Assembly (NCBI GenBank): GCA_003427395.1
Contig: BFEA01000581.1
Coordinates: 248,684-277,070 of the forward strand
Length of the DNA: 28,387 bases
Reading direction: 5' to 3'
Source of the DNA: Chara braunii
Taxonomy: Eukaryota > Streptophyta > Charophyceae > Charales > Characeae
Below are positions 7,961 to 18,373 of this stretch, in pieces (the stretch's first letter is position 1; the number at the start of each line of letters is the position of its first letter). The notes beneath the pieces were generated by a model that was given only the letters and a program-made list of their open reading frames with translations, did no database searches and was not told where the DNA came from. A program made the position numbers and the translations under genes.

Positions 7961-8640
7961 TCCAACTTGAACTTGTGGCTGTCTTGTACGTCCTATATAA
8001 GCACGACTTCTTCTCAGCTTTTTGAGCCTGATTTCAGCCCATAAAAATTTTCAGTTCATAGTCCAGCTCATAGCGTCCCAGGCCTGAGAGTTTGGCTTCC
8101 TTAAGGCCAGGGATGCAGGTTCCTCGTGAACCAGCCTGGGGCCGTTTGTCGGCCACCAATTAAAATTGTAAGAAGGATTTTGTCTGCTTGTTTGACTTGT
8201 TTAACTGTTGGTTTTTCCCATGGAGGCTACCTCAGCTCTTGATCAGGCATCTATACCAAGGTCCCCAATAACGGGGATACTCACTCTATCTGCCATGCTG
8301 GAAATAGGGTATACCAAACCCCCTTTTCTGTTCTCTGGTTTGAGAGACTTGATGGAGATACCAAACCCTTGATTTCTTTCTCTGGTCCGAGTGAGGCGTC
8401 TCCTCAACTTCTCAGACAAAAGGAAGGGGATACCAAACCCTTTTTCTTTTTTCTGGTCTGGGAACTTCAGCTAAGTATTTGCATATCTGCAAAACCAGCA
8501 AGTCCCACAGACAACAACCATATCCCAGCAAGCAGACCCCCTGACAACCAGCAATCAAACATTAACAAATTAAAATAAACCCATAAATAAAACAATAAAT
8601 AACAAATAAGAATTAATACATAACAACTCTTCATACCCAG
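7961..8640. other. Non-coding retroelement-like DNA with TATA box and ATACCAAACCC repeats
   Basis: CTATATAAGC near 7993-8002 is a good TATA-type box on the plus strand. The motif ATACCAAACCC occurs at 8311, 8358 and 8430, with a weaker copy near 8253; the three better copies are each followed by a TCTGGT block, a loose repeat of roughly 50-70 bp. An A/T-rich stretch follows (8560-8640). No ORF with a domain. Confidence 0.4.
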
Positions 8641-8686
8641 GCTTTATTGATTGCCTTGGTTTCGGCCCACCACTGGCCAAGAATGT

Positions 8687-9541
8687 CAGACGTCCCGTCA
8701 ATCTGACATACCTCATTCGGCCTGCCTCAGGCCAGGACTAGTCAGACCATCTATCTTGACAGCCCCTTTGACCTGCCTCCATGTCAGGACCAATCATACC
8801 CACTGCTCGAGTATGACAGCCCTTTAGCACTCTCGCAAGGACACCTGGACTATTGCGGGTCTAGCCACCCTATGACAATAGACGTCCTGTCAGTCTGACT
8901 GTCCCGAATCCGGATTTGACCACTACGGTCAGGGACCGGTTCACCTACTAGTTTTTGGTCAAGGGCGCTGGCTACCCCACCCAAATTTTTGAACGTGGGA
9001 CCCGGTCTAACCACAGTTTCAGGCTCTGGCTAACCTCACTGGATTGCATCCTCTGACTGCGGTAGGGTTCCAGCTAACCCCTTTCAGCCTCATAGGCCAG
9101 ACTCCCGGAGTCTTAGCCTCAACTGACTACGGAATCCGACACTCGCGTCGGGGACCTGCTGACCCCACCAGATTGCAACCTACTGTGGTAAGGCTCTGGC
9201 TGGCCCCGGCAATCAACGCATCCTTAGGTTAAAGAGGAAAACCCCAGGCACAGAGAGTCAGGCAAGCATATCATAACCCACAAGCAGACTGCCCACGCCC
9301 CATAACAGAACAAACATCTCTCAAGAGACGTCCCGTCAGTCTCAAGAGGCACTGAACAATAACATGCTAGCCAACACTAAGGGTTTACAAGAGACATCCC
9401 TTCAGTCATAAGCAAAAACTTAGTGCTAGCCCCAGAGAGGTCCCTTCCCTCAACAAGGATTTCTTTTTCCAAGAGATGTCCCGTCAGTCTCAAGGAAATA
9501 CTGAAACTCTGATCTCAGAGATGTCCCTTCCCTCATCTGAG
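8687..9541. repeat. Seven dispersed copies of GACGTCCCGTCAGTCT-type motif
   Basis: Copies start near 8687, 8880, 9321, 9388, 9431, 9469 and 9514. The consensus is CAAGAGACGTCCCGTCAGTC, with variants GACATCCCTTCAGTC and GAGGTCCCTTCCCTC. Copies in the 9321-9541 cluster are 38-67 bp apart. Spacing and conservation suggest a reiterated U3-type regulatory box rather than a plain satellite. Confidence 0.8.
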
Positions 9542-9946
9542 TGAAGACAGACCCTTAACCAAGAAGCACGAAGTCCCTCAACTGACCACCCTCAGTCAAG
9601 TATAGCTGAACTTCTTTATGTCTGCCTTCGTCTGAATCTCTTCGATGGACAAACTTAATCAGAGACACGAAGTCCTTCTGCTGATAACTTTCATTCTGAC
9701 AGAACTGCTCTTCTTGATGCCCATCATGCTTTCTCTTTATGATAAGAATAATACTGCTTATATCATTTGATGTGCCACAGCCATGAGTTTCTCAGATTTT
9801 GGCACCGTGTCAATGCTCCCAGAACTATACTCACATTTACTCCCCATTCTCAGGATTTGACACTCATGGAACGACTGCAGCGCTGCATCAAAGATGTAGT
9901 CTCATTAACTTAGTTGTTTGTTGAAATAGATAACGAAATGACTTGC

Positions 9947-10018
9947 TGAAAACTGGAATATTGAAACTGAGATGTTGAAACTGAAATACTGAAGCTGAAA
10001 TACTCAAACTGAAATTAT
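9947..10018. repeat. 14-bp minisatellite TGAAACTGAAATAC
   Basis: About five imperfect head-to-tail units. A TATATAAG box follows at 10030-10037 (plus strand). Confidence 0.85.
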
Positions 10019-10119
10019 GTTGAATTGACTATATAAGAATGATCATTGTCTGCTGATAACTGAGTCTCACTGTCTCAGTGTCTTACTGTATTTTTTCTCA
10101 GTCCTCTATGAACGTTCTC

Positions 10120-11511
10120 TTATTTGGATGCTTGATTTATCTTTTCTCTCTTTGGAGTCACTCTAGGGATCAAGTCAGGGTCTCTGAAGATGAACTTACG
10201 AAGTCTTGACCCTGATACCATGTCATGAACCCTGGATCCATCCATTTCTGAGATCTCATAAACCTTGTCTTCTGCCTCTCCTGTGATTCTGTAAGGGCCA
10301 AGCCATCTGGACTCCAATCTTTTAGTCCATTGTGTCTCAAGAGAACTCTCAAACAGAAGAACAACATCTCCAATCTTCAATTTTTCTTTTCTTATATACT
10401 TTTTATTGTTCCATCTTTCTTGATCTGATAGCCTGCTGGATGCCATTCTCTCTGCTGCATTCATCACTGCCTGATCAACTTCAGATATCTGTCTCATTCT
10501 TATCTGAAGGAGTTCTGGAATAGAATAATCTATGTCGCTTTCCTGACTTGACCATGTCTTGACAATACTCTCAATAGGCAATGTAGCATATCGGTCGTAC
10601 CACAGAGTAAAAGGTGTATAACTAGTAGTTCTTTTGACTCTGATATTATCAGCATATACAGCAACTCTTAACACCTTTGGCCAGTTACTGAGTTTCACTT
10701 CACACCACTTGGCCAATGAATCTTTCAGAGTTCTGTGGCCTCTTTCAACGGGGGCATTCGCTTGAGGATGGTAAGTAGTCACATACCGAATTCTGACACC
10801 CAATCTAAGTGTAATTCTTCTTACGACCTCATTTCTGAATTCTGATCCTCTGTCTGAGACAAATTCTCTGATAAAAGGATACCTGAGATAGACTTCCTCT
10901 ATCCAATCAGCCACTTGCTCGGCTGTCTTCCTTTTCAGAGTTTTTGCCTCAGCATATTCAAAGAAATTATCTCTCATGTTTAGTATGTATCTCATCTCAC
11001 CCTTGCCTGAAGGCATAGTGATGAGATCCAGATGAACTCTACTACCTGGCTCTACCAGGATTGTAGGGAATAGGGGTTCAATCATTCTCGTGGTGGACCT
11101 CTTTTGACATAACACACATGATTTGCAGTATCTGAAAATCATGTCTCTTATGCCAGTCCAGAAGTAGAGTTTGACAGTCTTGGAGTAGGTTGCCTAAGCA
11201 GCCCTGTGGCCACCAGCAACCCCCTCATGCAGGGCAGCAATTATCTCTAACTGCCTTTCCTTACCACAGACCACTCTTAGTGGAGGTAAACCTCTCTTAC
11301 CATCCACAAAGAGATGTCCTCTCTTTAATCTGAATTTCTTCCTTGAATCTTTACAATAATATTCTTTTAACTGCTCCCTTTCCATCTTCTTGCCAATCTC
11401 TTGATAATTTTCATCATATTCTTCAAAGAAAAAAAAAAACTTTTCTTCTTTCTTTTCACTCTCTTCTTCTTCCTTTGAACCTGAACTTTCCCCAATCTCA
11501 TGAGCAGCCAC
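10120..11511 (-). pseudogene. Integrase (HHCC, DD35E, GPY/F)
   Basis: One frame of about 460 residues with a single TAG at 11194-11196, inside the zinc-binding domain. HHCC: His pair in LHEGVAGGHRAA before the stop, CKSCVLC after it. The catalytic core in the downstream 340-residue part has VHLDLI (Asp39), FVSDRGSEF (Asp97) and APVERGHRTLK (Glu133). That leaves 35 residues between Asp97 and Glu133, the classic DD35E spacing. The C-terminal part has WLGPYRI of the GPY/F module, and no chromodomain is seen after it. It inserts element DNA into the genome by family. The catalytic part is the best-preserved piece of the element. Confidence 0.9.
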
Positions 11512-11799
11512 TGCTGCTGCATTAACTCTTGCATACCAATCGTTTGGTTCATTATCTTCTTCTTTCTCTAGAATCGACTCATAAACGTATGCACTTGGAA
11601 TTTCTCCTCAACTGTCTCTCTCTTCTGGCCACAGACTTCACTTGTAGGAGCATGGTGCCTCATAATCCTCATCATCTTCTTCATTAAGAAAATTATCAAC
11701 ATAGGCAGATTCTTCAATTGTTTCATTCACATCTTCTTCTTCTTCTCGCCACTCAATCCGGCTTAAGCCATCCGCTCTGTTTTTCTCAGTGAGGATCTT
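11512..11799 (-). pseudogene. Acidic linker between RNase H and integrase
   Basis: Same frame as RNase H and integrase. Rich in Glu/Asp with E-runs and broken by two TGA stops. No domain; typical of the variable tether in this class. Confidence 0.5.
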
Positions 11800-12279
11800 T
11801 TCCAATTTAAAATCATATGTCCAGATGAAAGCGATTCACCTTCTGACTGTTGGATCTACCTGTTGGTGCTTTTTAATGACACCTATCACAGCAGATGCAT
11901 CAGTCCTCATGATGAATCTCCTTCCTAAAACGTAGTGCCTGAAGCACCTGAGGCAGTGGATGATTGACAACAGTTCTTTCCTGAATTGTGTGTAGCCTCT
12001 TTCTGTAGAATTGAGGGTTCTACTCTCAAATCTCAGAAGTCTTTCTCTCTCATTTTCATCTTTCTAAATAAGCACTCCACCCAGAGCAACTGGTCCTCCA
12101 TCCGCCTCAATGATAAAAGGTCTTGCCTCTTCATCATCATAATAGGGTACTCCCAGTACTAAAGCTAAGTTAACCCCTTGTCTTACCATTTCTCTCAGAG
12201 GTTCTGCAAGGGCGGCAAAATGAGGAATAAAAATCCTCCAGAATCCACAGACCTTCAAGAAGCTCCTAACGTCTGTCAC
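11800..12279 (-). pseudogene. RT connection and RNase H domain
   Basis: VRSFLKVCGFWRIFIPHFAA (from 12270) is the conserved link between RT and RNase H. The RNase H core follows: FIIEADGGP (first catalytic Asp, about 12102), FRKELLSIIHCL (Glu), IMRTDASAVIGV (Asp) and KNRADGLSR (last Asp), so all four acidic positions are present. One frame covers the region, interrupted by a TAG at 12064-12066 and a TGA after PTVRR. Confidence 0.75.
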
Positions 12280-12289
12280 TCTTTTGAGA

Positions 12290-13218
12290 GACAGAGGTCA
12301 GTTCAAGATCTTGTCTATCTTCTTGGGATCTGGGCTCCTACCCTTGGAGAAGCATCTGAAGCCCAAGATCAACGGTTGGAAGAGAAGGGACTTTGACCCG
12401 CAGGCAGTCAGGTTATACTTCCGAAGTCTTTCTAGGACCATCTTTACTCCTTCAGCATGTTCCCAAACAAACTTTCTGATTCTCCCTGGGTCCTTTTAAA
12501 GGATTATCATCAATGTAGGGACTAGTTATTTCAGGGGAAATATCCTGCATGACCTTGATCGTATCCCTTTGAACCACTGTCACGCCGTTAGTCTAGCCCT
12601 GAGGTACCACACACATATGAACAAACCCCTTGGAGTGTGCATGACAGTCATTGGTCGGCTAGTGGGATCAATAGGGAACTGATCATAGCCAGAATACAGG
12701 TCAACGAGAGAATAAATACATCGACCAGCAAAGGACTCAGCGAGGAGATCAGCATTAGGAAAACTACCTGCATCACATACCGTCACAGAATCAAGCTTCT
12801 AAAGATTCTGTATCCATCTTAGTTCGCCCCCTGGTTTCCAGAAACAAAACCAGTGGTTAGCATATGACCCATCTGCAGGTTCAGCAACATTAGATGCAAT
12901 CTTTTTGTCAAGATACTTCACAACCTCTGACTCTTTCTTCAAGGCATACTTGGTAAGTCTATCATTCCATGGAACATGGTCAACTGTCCAAATATTGGTC
13001 ATCTTGATCATGTCCACGTCCAATCGCCCCCTCTCTTCATCATTAAAGGAGAAAGCACCAGAGAACTCTTGACACATCTTGAAGATATATTCTTTCTCTT
13101 TAGGCAGGATAAACTGATCCCAGTCAATCTTCATTGTGTCAAACCTTTCTTTGGTGACCCTATTCTCCAGTTTTGTTGATTCCCTCAATGATCTTATAAT
13201 TTGTCTTTCCTTTTCCAA
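12290..13218 (-). pseudogene. Reverse transcriptase domain
   Basis: The N-terminal part is a 139-residue frame with the fingers region: KKIASNVAEPADGSYANHW, then ELRWIQNL. An in-frame TAG (12799-12801) follows, then DAGSFPN, YSLVDLYSGYDQFPI (catalytic Asp of motif A) and TPRGLF. A two-base slip in a short TG run near 12608-12617 shifts the frame. The catalytic YIDD box lies at 12517-12506 in the shifted frame. Further stops precede the thumb (PKKIDKILN, then TGA). By family it copies element RNA into DNA; this copy cannot make an intact enzyme. Confidence 0.8.
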
Positions 13219-13305
13219 TGCTTCATCATAATTTTTTTTCTATTAAGACTGTCACTGAGTTTTTTTTCACCCCCTTGGGTTTGTATTTTCTTTTTGACCC
13301 AGTGA

Positions 13306-14700
13306 CTATTTTTCTAAAAAAGGGTGAGTCGATGCAAATCTCAACTCCATCTTTCCTCCCTTAGCAGTTTCTACAGCTTTCTTGAAGGCTTCAATTTGCC
13401 CGTCCTCATCCTCGAGTTTACCAAGGGCTTTCATCATTTTCGAAACTTGATTGATTCTCACTGAAATCTCTTCTTTTGCCTCTCGTTTTCCTTCCTCCTT
13501 TAGACTCCTAACCCTTTCAGCAGGTTCCTCCCTCCTGATCGAATTAGCAGATAGTTGATGCTTGAAGTCATTTTTCGTACCGACCATAAAGGTTTGCTCT
13601 TGAGCAGTCTCGGGATCCTGTAGACTGATCCAAGATGACCCCTCATGACTGAAAAATTGGACTGCCTCCATTCTATGCAAGAATGAAGTTCCCAAGATAC
13701 AGTCATGATTCAGATCTGGTACTACAAAACCCAGTAATTCCACGGTCATTGTCCCAACCTTGATAGACAAATTATCAATTAATCCTGCCACGAACAACTC
13801 TCCTGCAATATTACTCAGTACATTTTGTGCAGGTCTATCAATAGATAAATTACATGCTTCCATCGTTCTTCGCGAAAGAAGTATCATCTCTGCTTCAGAA
13901 TCTACTAGAGCTAGAATCTTCACTTGATTAATGCGAATTGTAAGATGCCCACAACCCATGGTTGCAAATCTCATCTTGCAGCCTGGTAGTTCCGTTTCTT
14001 CCAGCATCTTAGCAATTACATCATAAATCACAGTCTCATCATCCAAATCACTCTTGAGAATAAATTTTATCTTTCTCCCTTGTTCATTCTTTTCCTGTGA
14101 ACGTTCCAGTTCAGGGTCATCAAGGATGTTAATAAGTGACTCCTCAACCTTCTTTCTTTTCTTTTCTTCTATCATTTGAGGTGTCATACGGGTTTGATGG
14201 TTCCTCACTTCACCAACCCTGACACTGGGTTCCATGATAAGTTCTGGGGGTAGATCACCATGGAATGACCTCATATTAGCCAGGAGATGAACCATTTCAT
14301 TGGGAGAGGACTCTACTAATTCAGAAAGATTCTGAGAAGTAGGATTCCCTCCCAGTAGAGACTCGCTTGTAGATGCCTCGGTAGGCCCACACTCTGTCAA
14401 TGTTAAGGACTGCAGAGACAACTCAATCGTGGTATAAGGGTCATCTGGTCTTTGTACCAGTTCATTAGGCAAGTCTCTAATGAGGAAATGAACATTCACA
14501 TTGGTCTTTCTCTTATTCTTAATTTTCATCTTTTCATCATGTTTAAGGGCAAGAAGCCTCATACCTCCCGGATGTCTGGGATCCAACTTATTCCATGAAC
14601 TATCACAGGCATGACCCATCGCATCTTTATTTGCTACCCCACTCCTTACATTCTCCTCAAGAGGCCTGCAATAGGTGGCAGTATATCCATCTGTGTTCAC
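13306..14700 (-). pseudogene. gag C-terminus and retropepsin-like protease
   Basis: Open frame of 464 residues that starts at a GTG, so it is a continuation rather than an initiation. Residues 7-11 (TATYC) supply the last Cys of the split zinc knuckle. A linker follows, then a retropepsin core from about 240 to 350: LALVDSEAEMILLS (263-276) is the active-site loop and CILGTSFLHRM (334-344) the second conserved block. The catalytic triplet is D-S-E, where the family has D-T/S-G, so activity is doubtful. A basic/acidic tail ends at 13306. A frameshift separates it from RT; the spacer reads KRKYKPKGVKK in another frame. Confidence 0.8.
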
Positions 14701-15199
14701 AGGTACTCAAAAGTAGGGATTTTATTATCACAGTGGAGTCTTTTTCCCTTGCTCTACCAATCTCAACAATGACTTCGAACAGAGGCATCCAATCTCTCAT
14801 GCCCTCAAATCCCTCAGCAATTGAGAATTCAGGAAGCCTCTCAAATTGTCTTACTTCTTTCCCCCAGAATACTTTCCTTTTTAGTTTTTCAAGCCACTCT
14901 TTGGTTCTTATGAGACAAATACAGGCACCTGTCTGACACTTCAAGTAGTCATCTTCCTTTTCTAGGTCTGCTGGTACATAAATCCGTACGTCCAGGCTAC
15001 CAGTACTTAGGAATTTGACCACTGGGATGTGAAACACTATAGGCTCACTCTCACAAGTCTCATACCTCAGGATCACAAAAGGATTATCACACCCTATCAC
15101 CTCATAGAGTTTACCCCTCACAGTAATTATCCCGGCTACTGAGAGTATTCTTCTAGGACTCTCTTCACTTTTCATGCAAACTTCATCATAGCATACCAA
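14657..15199 (-). pseudogene. Unknown domain, copy 5
   Basis: An open frame of 180 residues. NPFVILRYETCE (~39-50) matches the PYEVFRYE part of the other copies, and LDVRIYVPADLEKED (~69-83) matches the VYDVRIYVP motif. A helix IRTKEWLEKLKRKV follows, then MRDWMPLFEVI in place of the DNWxAVI ending. The last ~20 residues run out of the domain into the zinc-knuckle half of the protease ORF in another frame. The copy is diverged in the proline turn. Confidence 0.6.
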
Positions 15200-15660
15200 T
15201 TATCTCTTGAGAACGTGAGTCCCTCAACAGGTGGACATGGTATCCCAACAAAAGGTCTGACATAGGTACTAAAAGAAAAGTTTTTTCCCTCTCGCTCTAA
15301 TTTTCTTTTCTCATCATGCGCAAGATCCGACGCTCGTTGCCAACACGCACCTTTTCGGCCTTCATCAAATCTTTGCTTTGACATATAAATCCCAATATCA
15401 TATTCATCAAGATCAATAAAATAACATGTAAGAACATACAGACTGTCCTGTTCTTATCGTGATATCTTTATGACTTCATACCTCACGATTTCATAAGGAA
15501 TTACGGGCTTACAGGCTATAGAATTAAGATAATTCAACAGTTTGTCTGACTCAGGCTTACTCAGCCCTTCATGGCCTTTTATCAGTCTAAGCTTAGATCT
15601 CTCCCTCAAGGGTAGATAACGTCGACTCATCAGACTCTCTAACCTCTTTTCACTTTCTGG
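15172..15660 (-). pseudogene. Unknown domain, copy 4
   Basis: The N-terminal part reads KPVIPYEIVRYEV (before a frame break near 15450-15470), then LYVLTCYFIDLDEYDIGIYM (ending about 15384). The frame continues through SDLAHDEKRKLEREGK, FVGIPCPPVEGL and RDNWYAMMKFA to a stop at 15172-15174. It shares the domain order of copy 3 at about 490 bp spacing, evidence for tandem duplication. Confidence 0.6.
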
Positions 15661-16121
15661 ACAAACTCAATCACCGCAAACCAATCATTTTTTGATAAAT
15701 TTATATCAGGTAAGGGAGGAGCTGGAAATCCCCTAAAGGCAGTAATTCGAGTAGATCCAGTGAAACACTTGTTCTCTCTCTCAAGCCTCTCTTTCTCTCT
15801 TAGTACTACCTCTTCAGCAAATCCTCAACATCTCTCATACACTGCGTCAGCACTTCTTCCTTTTGGAACATAGATTCTCACATCATACACATCCAGATCT
15901 GTGAAATAGAACGTCAATACATATAATCGTTCCTGCTCCCATCCGCTCTCGACCATCTCACACCTGAAAACTTCATATGGAAATGCCTCTCTCTTGCTTA
16001 GAGTATTCAGCGACCTTAGGAGACATTCAATCTTCTCTTGACTTGGATCTGAACCTCTGCCAAAATTTGACCTTCTTTTTCTGATTACTTCTGCTGAAAT
16101 CTCTTCAGCTCTCATGACCAC
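15660..16121 (-). pseudogene. Unknown domain, copy 3
   Basis: This is the best preserved copy in the block. It has REAFPYEVFRCEM (about residues 44-56), RLYVLTFYFTDLDVYDVRIYV (about 65-85; motif nt 15890-15864), a helix EEVVLREKERLERENK, the turn FPAPPLPD and NDWFAVIEFV. One in-frame TGA after VYERC (about 15825) separates the two halves, which are otherwise in the same frame. Function unknown. The pattern of paired beta strands followed by a charged helix suggests a compact alpha/beta fold. Confidence 0.6.
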
Positions 16122-16404
16122 CGTTTCTTTTCTCTCTTGTCAATACCATGTTGATTATCGGTAGCCAGTTACTCCCATCACAATAGCTGTCAGGTATAGG
16201 AGGGATTGGAACAGTCTTGTATGTTACTGGCATTATACCCCATTCCAATTTCTTCTTTTGCATGATCAAGTCTGTCTTTTCGTCATAAATAAATTGGATC
16301 ATGATCTCCCATAACCAATTAAAATTTTCACCATCATTTCTGCCTCCTTCCTTGACATATGGGCGGATATCATAGACATCTCTCTCCAAGAAGTGAGTCA
16401 ACAC
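16105..16404 (-). pseudogene. Unknown domain, copy 2
   Basis: The motif VYDIRPYVKEGG (about 16377-16342) is followed by an acidic/basic helix (WEIMIQFIYDEKTDLIM). The segment ends with a Pro-rich turn (TVPIPPIPD) and NWLPIINMV. The order, a beta-type VYDVRIYVP motif, then a charged helix, then P-x-P-P, then a D-N-W-x-x-V/I ending, is shared with copies 1, 3, 4 and 5. The upstream part of the domain is present only in broken frames. The end overlaps the next copy's ORF by 17 bases in a different frame. Confidence 0.55.
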
Positions 16405-16781
16405 TACGCAGATGGTTGAACCACAAGAGTGATAGCCCTAACAAGCCTCATATCTGTAAGGAAATATAGCTCTTGTGGTGAGTTGGGACAATTTTTTCAA
16501 AACATCGTCGGCCAGCATTTGTTTTGATCAGTCTCACTCTCTTCCTTTTCAATTCCTTTCAGTGTGTTGGGCGATAATTGGGCATACCTGGTATCAAGCT
16601 CGATTCTCTCCAGTCAATAACATCAATCTCCTTTCCCAATCTAGTGTGGTACCTCACACAAGGAAGAAATAGGTCACAGTTAGCAACCATGGTTCTCAAG
16701 AAACCCGGGACTCAAATGAGAATAATAAAATTAGCATGAAACTCATAAAAATGTCAACAGTTCTCACGTCCTAATCAAAGC

Positions 16782-18373
16782 TCAAAGATGATGACCTTCG
16801 CCACAATAATAGCAAGTAAAACTCCTCTTAGGGCGCTCATCATATTTTCTTCTCTCTCTGTTTCCTCCGTCACCATTCTTCGCATTCTTTTTTATTCTGG
16901 ACGAATCCCCTTTCTTACCATGATTTTCGGTGTCAGCATCCTCGTCGTCATCTTCCTCAATTTCAGCCTTTTTATTTCCCCTGTCATCCACAGCATGCGT
17001 TGCAGGCCTTGCAGGCATAAAGTTAACCATCACCTTTTGAAGAATATTCTCTGTAGTCAAATTGCTTCCTCTATTCATTCCATTCTCAGTCTCCCAATCC
17101 TTGGCCAAGGTACTGATCTGATCCAGTGACCATTTCTTACGGGAGACAGTAGGTAGAGTTCTTATGATTGCAATCATTTCATCCCATCTAAGAGGATAAT
17201 GTTGAGCTTGATTAAGAACTGTTTGCCTTTCACTGTCAGTAAAATTTGTCAAAAATATATGGCATCTCTGAGCTTCATCCAAATATGGAATTCTTCTTGC
17301 TGTTCGGATGAAGGTTTGAAGAAAAACATTGAACGTGTCGTATTTAACTCTTCAAATATTGAGCAAATCCTTAGTTGTAGCTGAAACTGAATCTTTCTCG
17401 AATTCCTTTTTCAGTCTCTCCTTGACCTCTTTCCAGGTAGTGACACCTTCCATTAGTTCCTGCACTGCCAGTCTCGAATCGGTGTCACAATAAGATAGAA
17501 GGTGCTTAAGTCGTTGCTTATCTGTCCAGCCATAACCGAGTCCAAATAATTCATACTCGAAAAAGAATCATTAACATGAGGCTCTCTGAAGCAGATAATT
17601 CTCTCATCTGGCCTTTTTGCTCTTGCAATATCTGACCCTCCTTTGATTGTATCAACCCTCTCGACCAGTTCCCGTATAACCCCAACTAAGGCCTCTTCAT
17701 TGGTCCCTGCTGATGTACTCGGTCTTCCTCGCCCTGTCATCTTGACCATAGATTTTTTTCCATATATCCTCTTCTCTCCCTCTGTCACTTTTGTCCTCTT
17801 CTTCCTTGCCCCTCAATCTCTCACTCTTCTAGCAAGGAATACAGGCTCGTTTCTTTCTTCTCTTATCTGCTCTACCCCTTGAGAATTATGTACGTATAGG
17901 GTATAAGCAATAATAGATTGGGTAGTGATCAAGGGCAGTGCAATCCTTCTGAGCCTTCTAATTTATTCTTCAATCAACTCTCTCTCATCATCCCTACTCA
18001 GTCTTCTGTCATACCTCTTTATAGTACCCCGAATCATAAAATATCGAGTCAGGGCTATAATCTCATAATCAAGTTGCATCGTTTACAGCCCACTGTTAAT
18101 CCTTCTTGCGAGGGAGACCCGTTCCTGAAAAGTATGATATGATACTCTCTCAGTAGTTCCTACTTTCACCACCTTTAACAAATAGCTTATCTCATTCTGG
18201 TTAGTGAAAATTCTCAAAGCAGAATCTCTAATATGATCTAAGAAAGGTTGTAAAAACTCAAGCTCATCCAGGGTCGAAAGATTTATGTCAGAGGTCCGAA
18301 GAGTCCCCTCTACCTTGACTACCCTACTTTCCAACACAACTCCCAGTGTCAACTGTTCAGTCAAACTGGGCAT
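16782..18373 (-). pseudogene. gag polyprotein, 5' two-thirds to zinc knuckle
   Basis: ATG at 18373. One frame runs from 18373 to 17453, broken by in-frame stops at 18083-18085 (TAA), 17963-17965 (TAA) and 17813-17815 (TGA). A frameshift near 17465 leads into the second frame, which has a TGA at 17352-17354. The core carries TTWKEVKERLKKEF, typical of the retrotransposon gag domain, then a helical stretch (YLDEAQRCHIFL), an acidic DDDEDAD run and a basic tail. It ends in a zinc knuckle start, CYYCGEGHH (16814-16788), followed at once by a stop. The missing Cys of the knuckle lies 2.1 kb away at 14668-14670. Capsid and RNA-packaging role by family. Confidence 0.75.

Larger units (their letters stand above)
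8641..10110 (-). other. Candidate LTR/3' non-coding region of the minus-strand Ty3 element
   Basis: This region lies directly downstream of the integrase ORF. On the minus strand AATAAAGCCTGGGTATG (near 8650-8630) looks like a polyadenylation site. Upstream of it are seven copies of a 20-base motif and a diverged tandem of CTCTGGCTAACC-type units (8940-9210). I could not find a matching copy on the other side of the element or TG/CA ends by eye, so the LTR call is inference. Confidence 0.35.
14685..16795 (-). other. Block of about 2.1 kb inserted in the gag zinc knuckle
   Basis: The block is bounded by the two halves of a CX2CX4HX4C knuckle. It carries four diverged copies of an unrecognised domain and non-coding DNA near 16410-16780. 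The edges could be an insertion site, or weak splice sites on the minus strand (GAAG/GTCATC at the 5' side, CACAG/ATGG at the 3' side). Reading across either version restores the frame of gag into the protease ORF. No target duplication or terminal repeat was recognised. Confidence 0.55.
10120..18373 (-). mobile_element. Decayed Ty3/gypsy-type LTR retrotransposon
   Basis: Read on the minus strand, the order is gag with zinc knuckle, protease, reverse transcriptase, RNase H and integrase, which is the Ty3/gypsy order (integrase last). All catalytic regions can be found, but the frame is interrupted by many in-frame stops (for example 17963, 17813, 17352, 12799, 12064, 11194) and several frameshifts. 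A block of about 2.1 kb interrupts the zinc knuckle. LTRs, primer-binding site and polypurine tract were not identified with confidence, so the outer limits here are the coding limits only. From memory the RT/IN wording resembles the class abundant in basidiomycetes and charophytes. Confidence 0.85.

Noticed and set aside
8687-9541. CRISPR-like array
   Set aside because: Repeats are degenerate and unevenly spaced, in a eukaryotic retroelement context, with no cas genes.
16588-16600. TGGTATCAAGCTC as an initiator-tRNA primer-binding site
   Set aside because: It is on the plus strand inside a minus-strand element and not next to a recognisable LTR. Similar short matches at 10217 (coding for integrase) and 21918 look like chance.
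14685-16795. Typical host introns as the full explanation of the gag interruption
   Set aside because: The possible donor and acceptor are weak, and the interval contains a decaying tandem of coding-like units. Kept only as an alternative.
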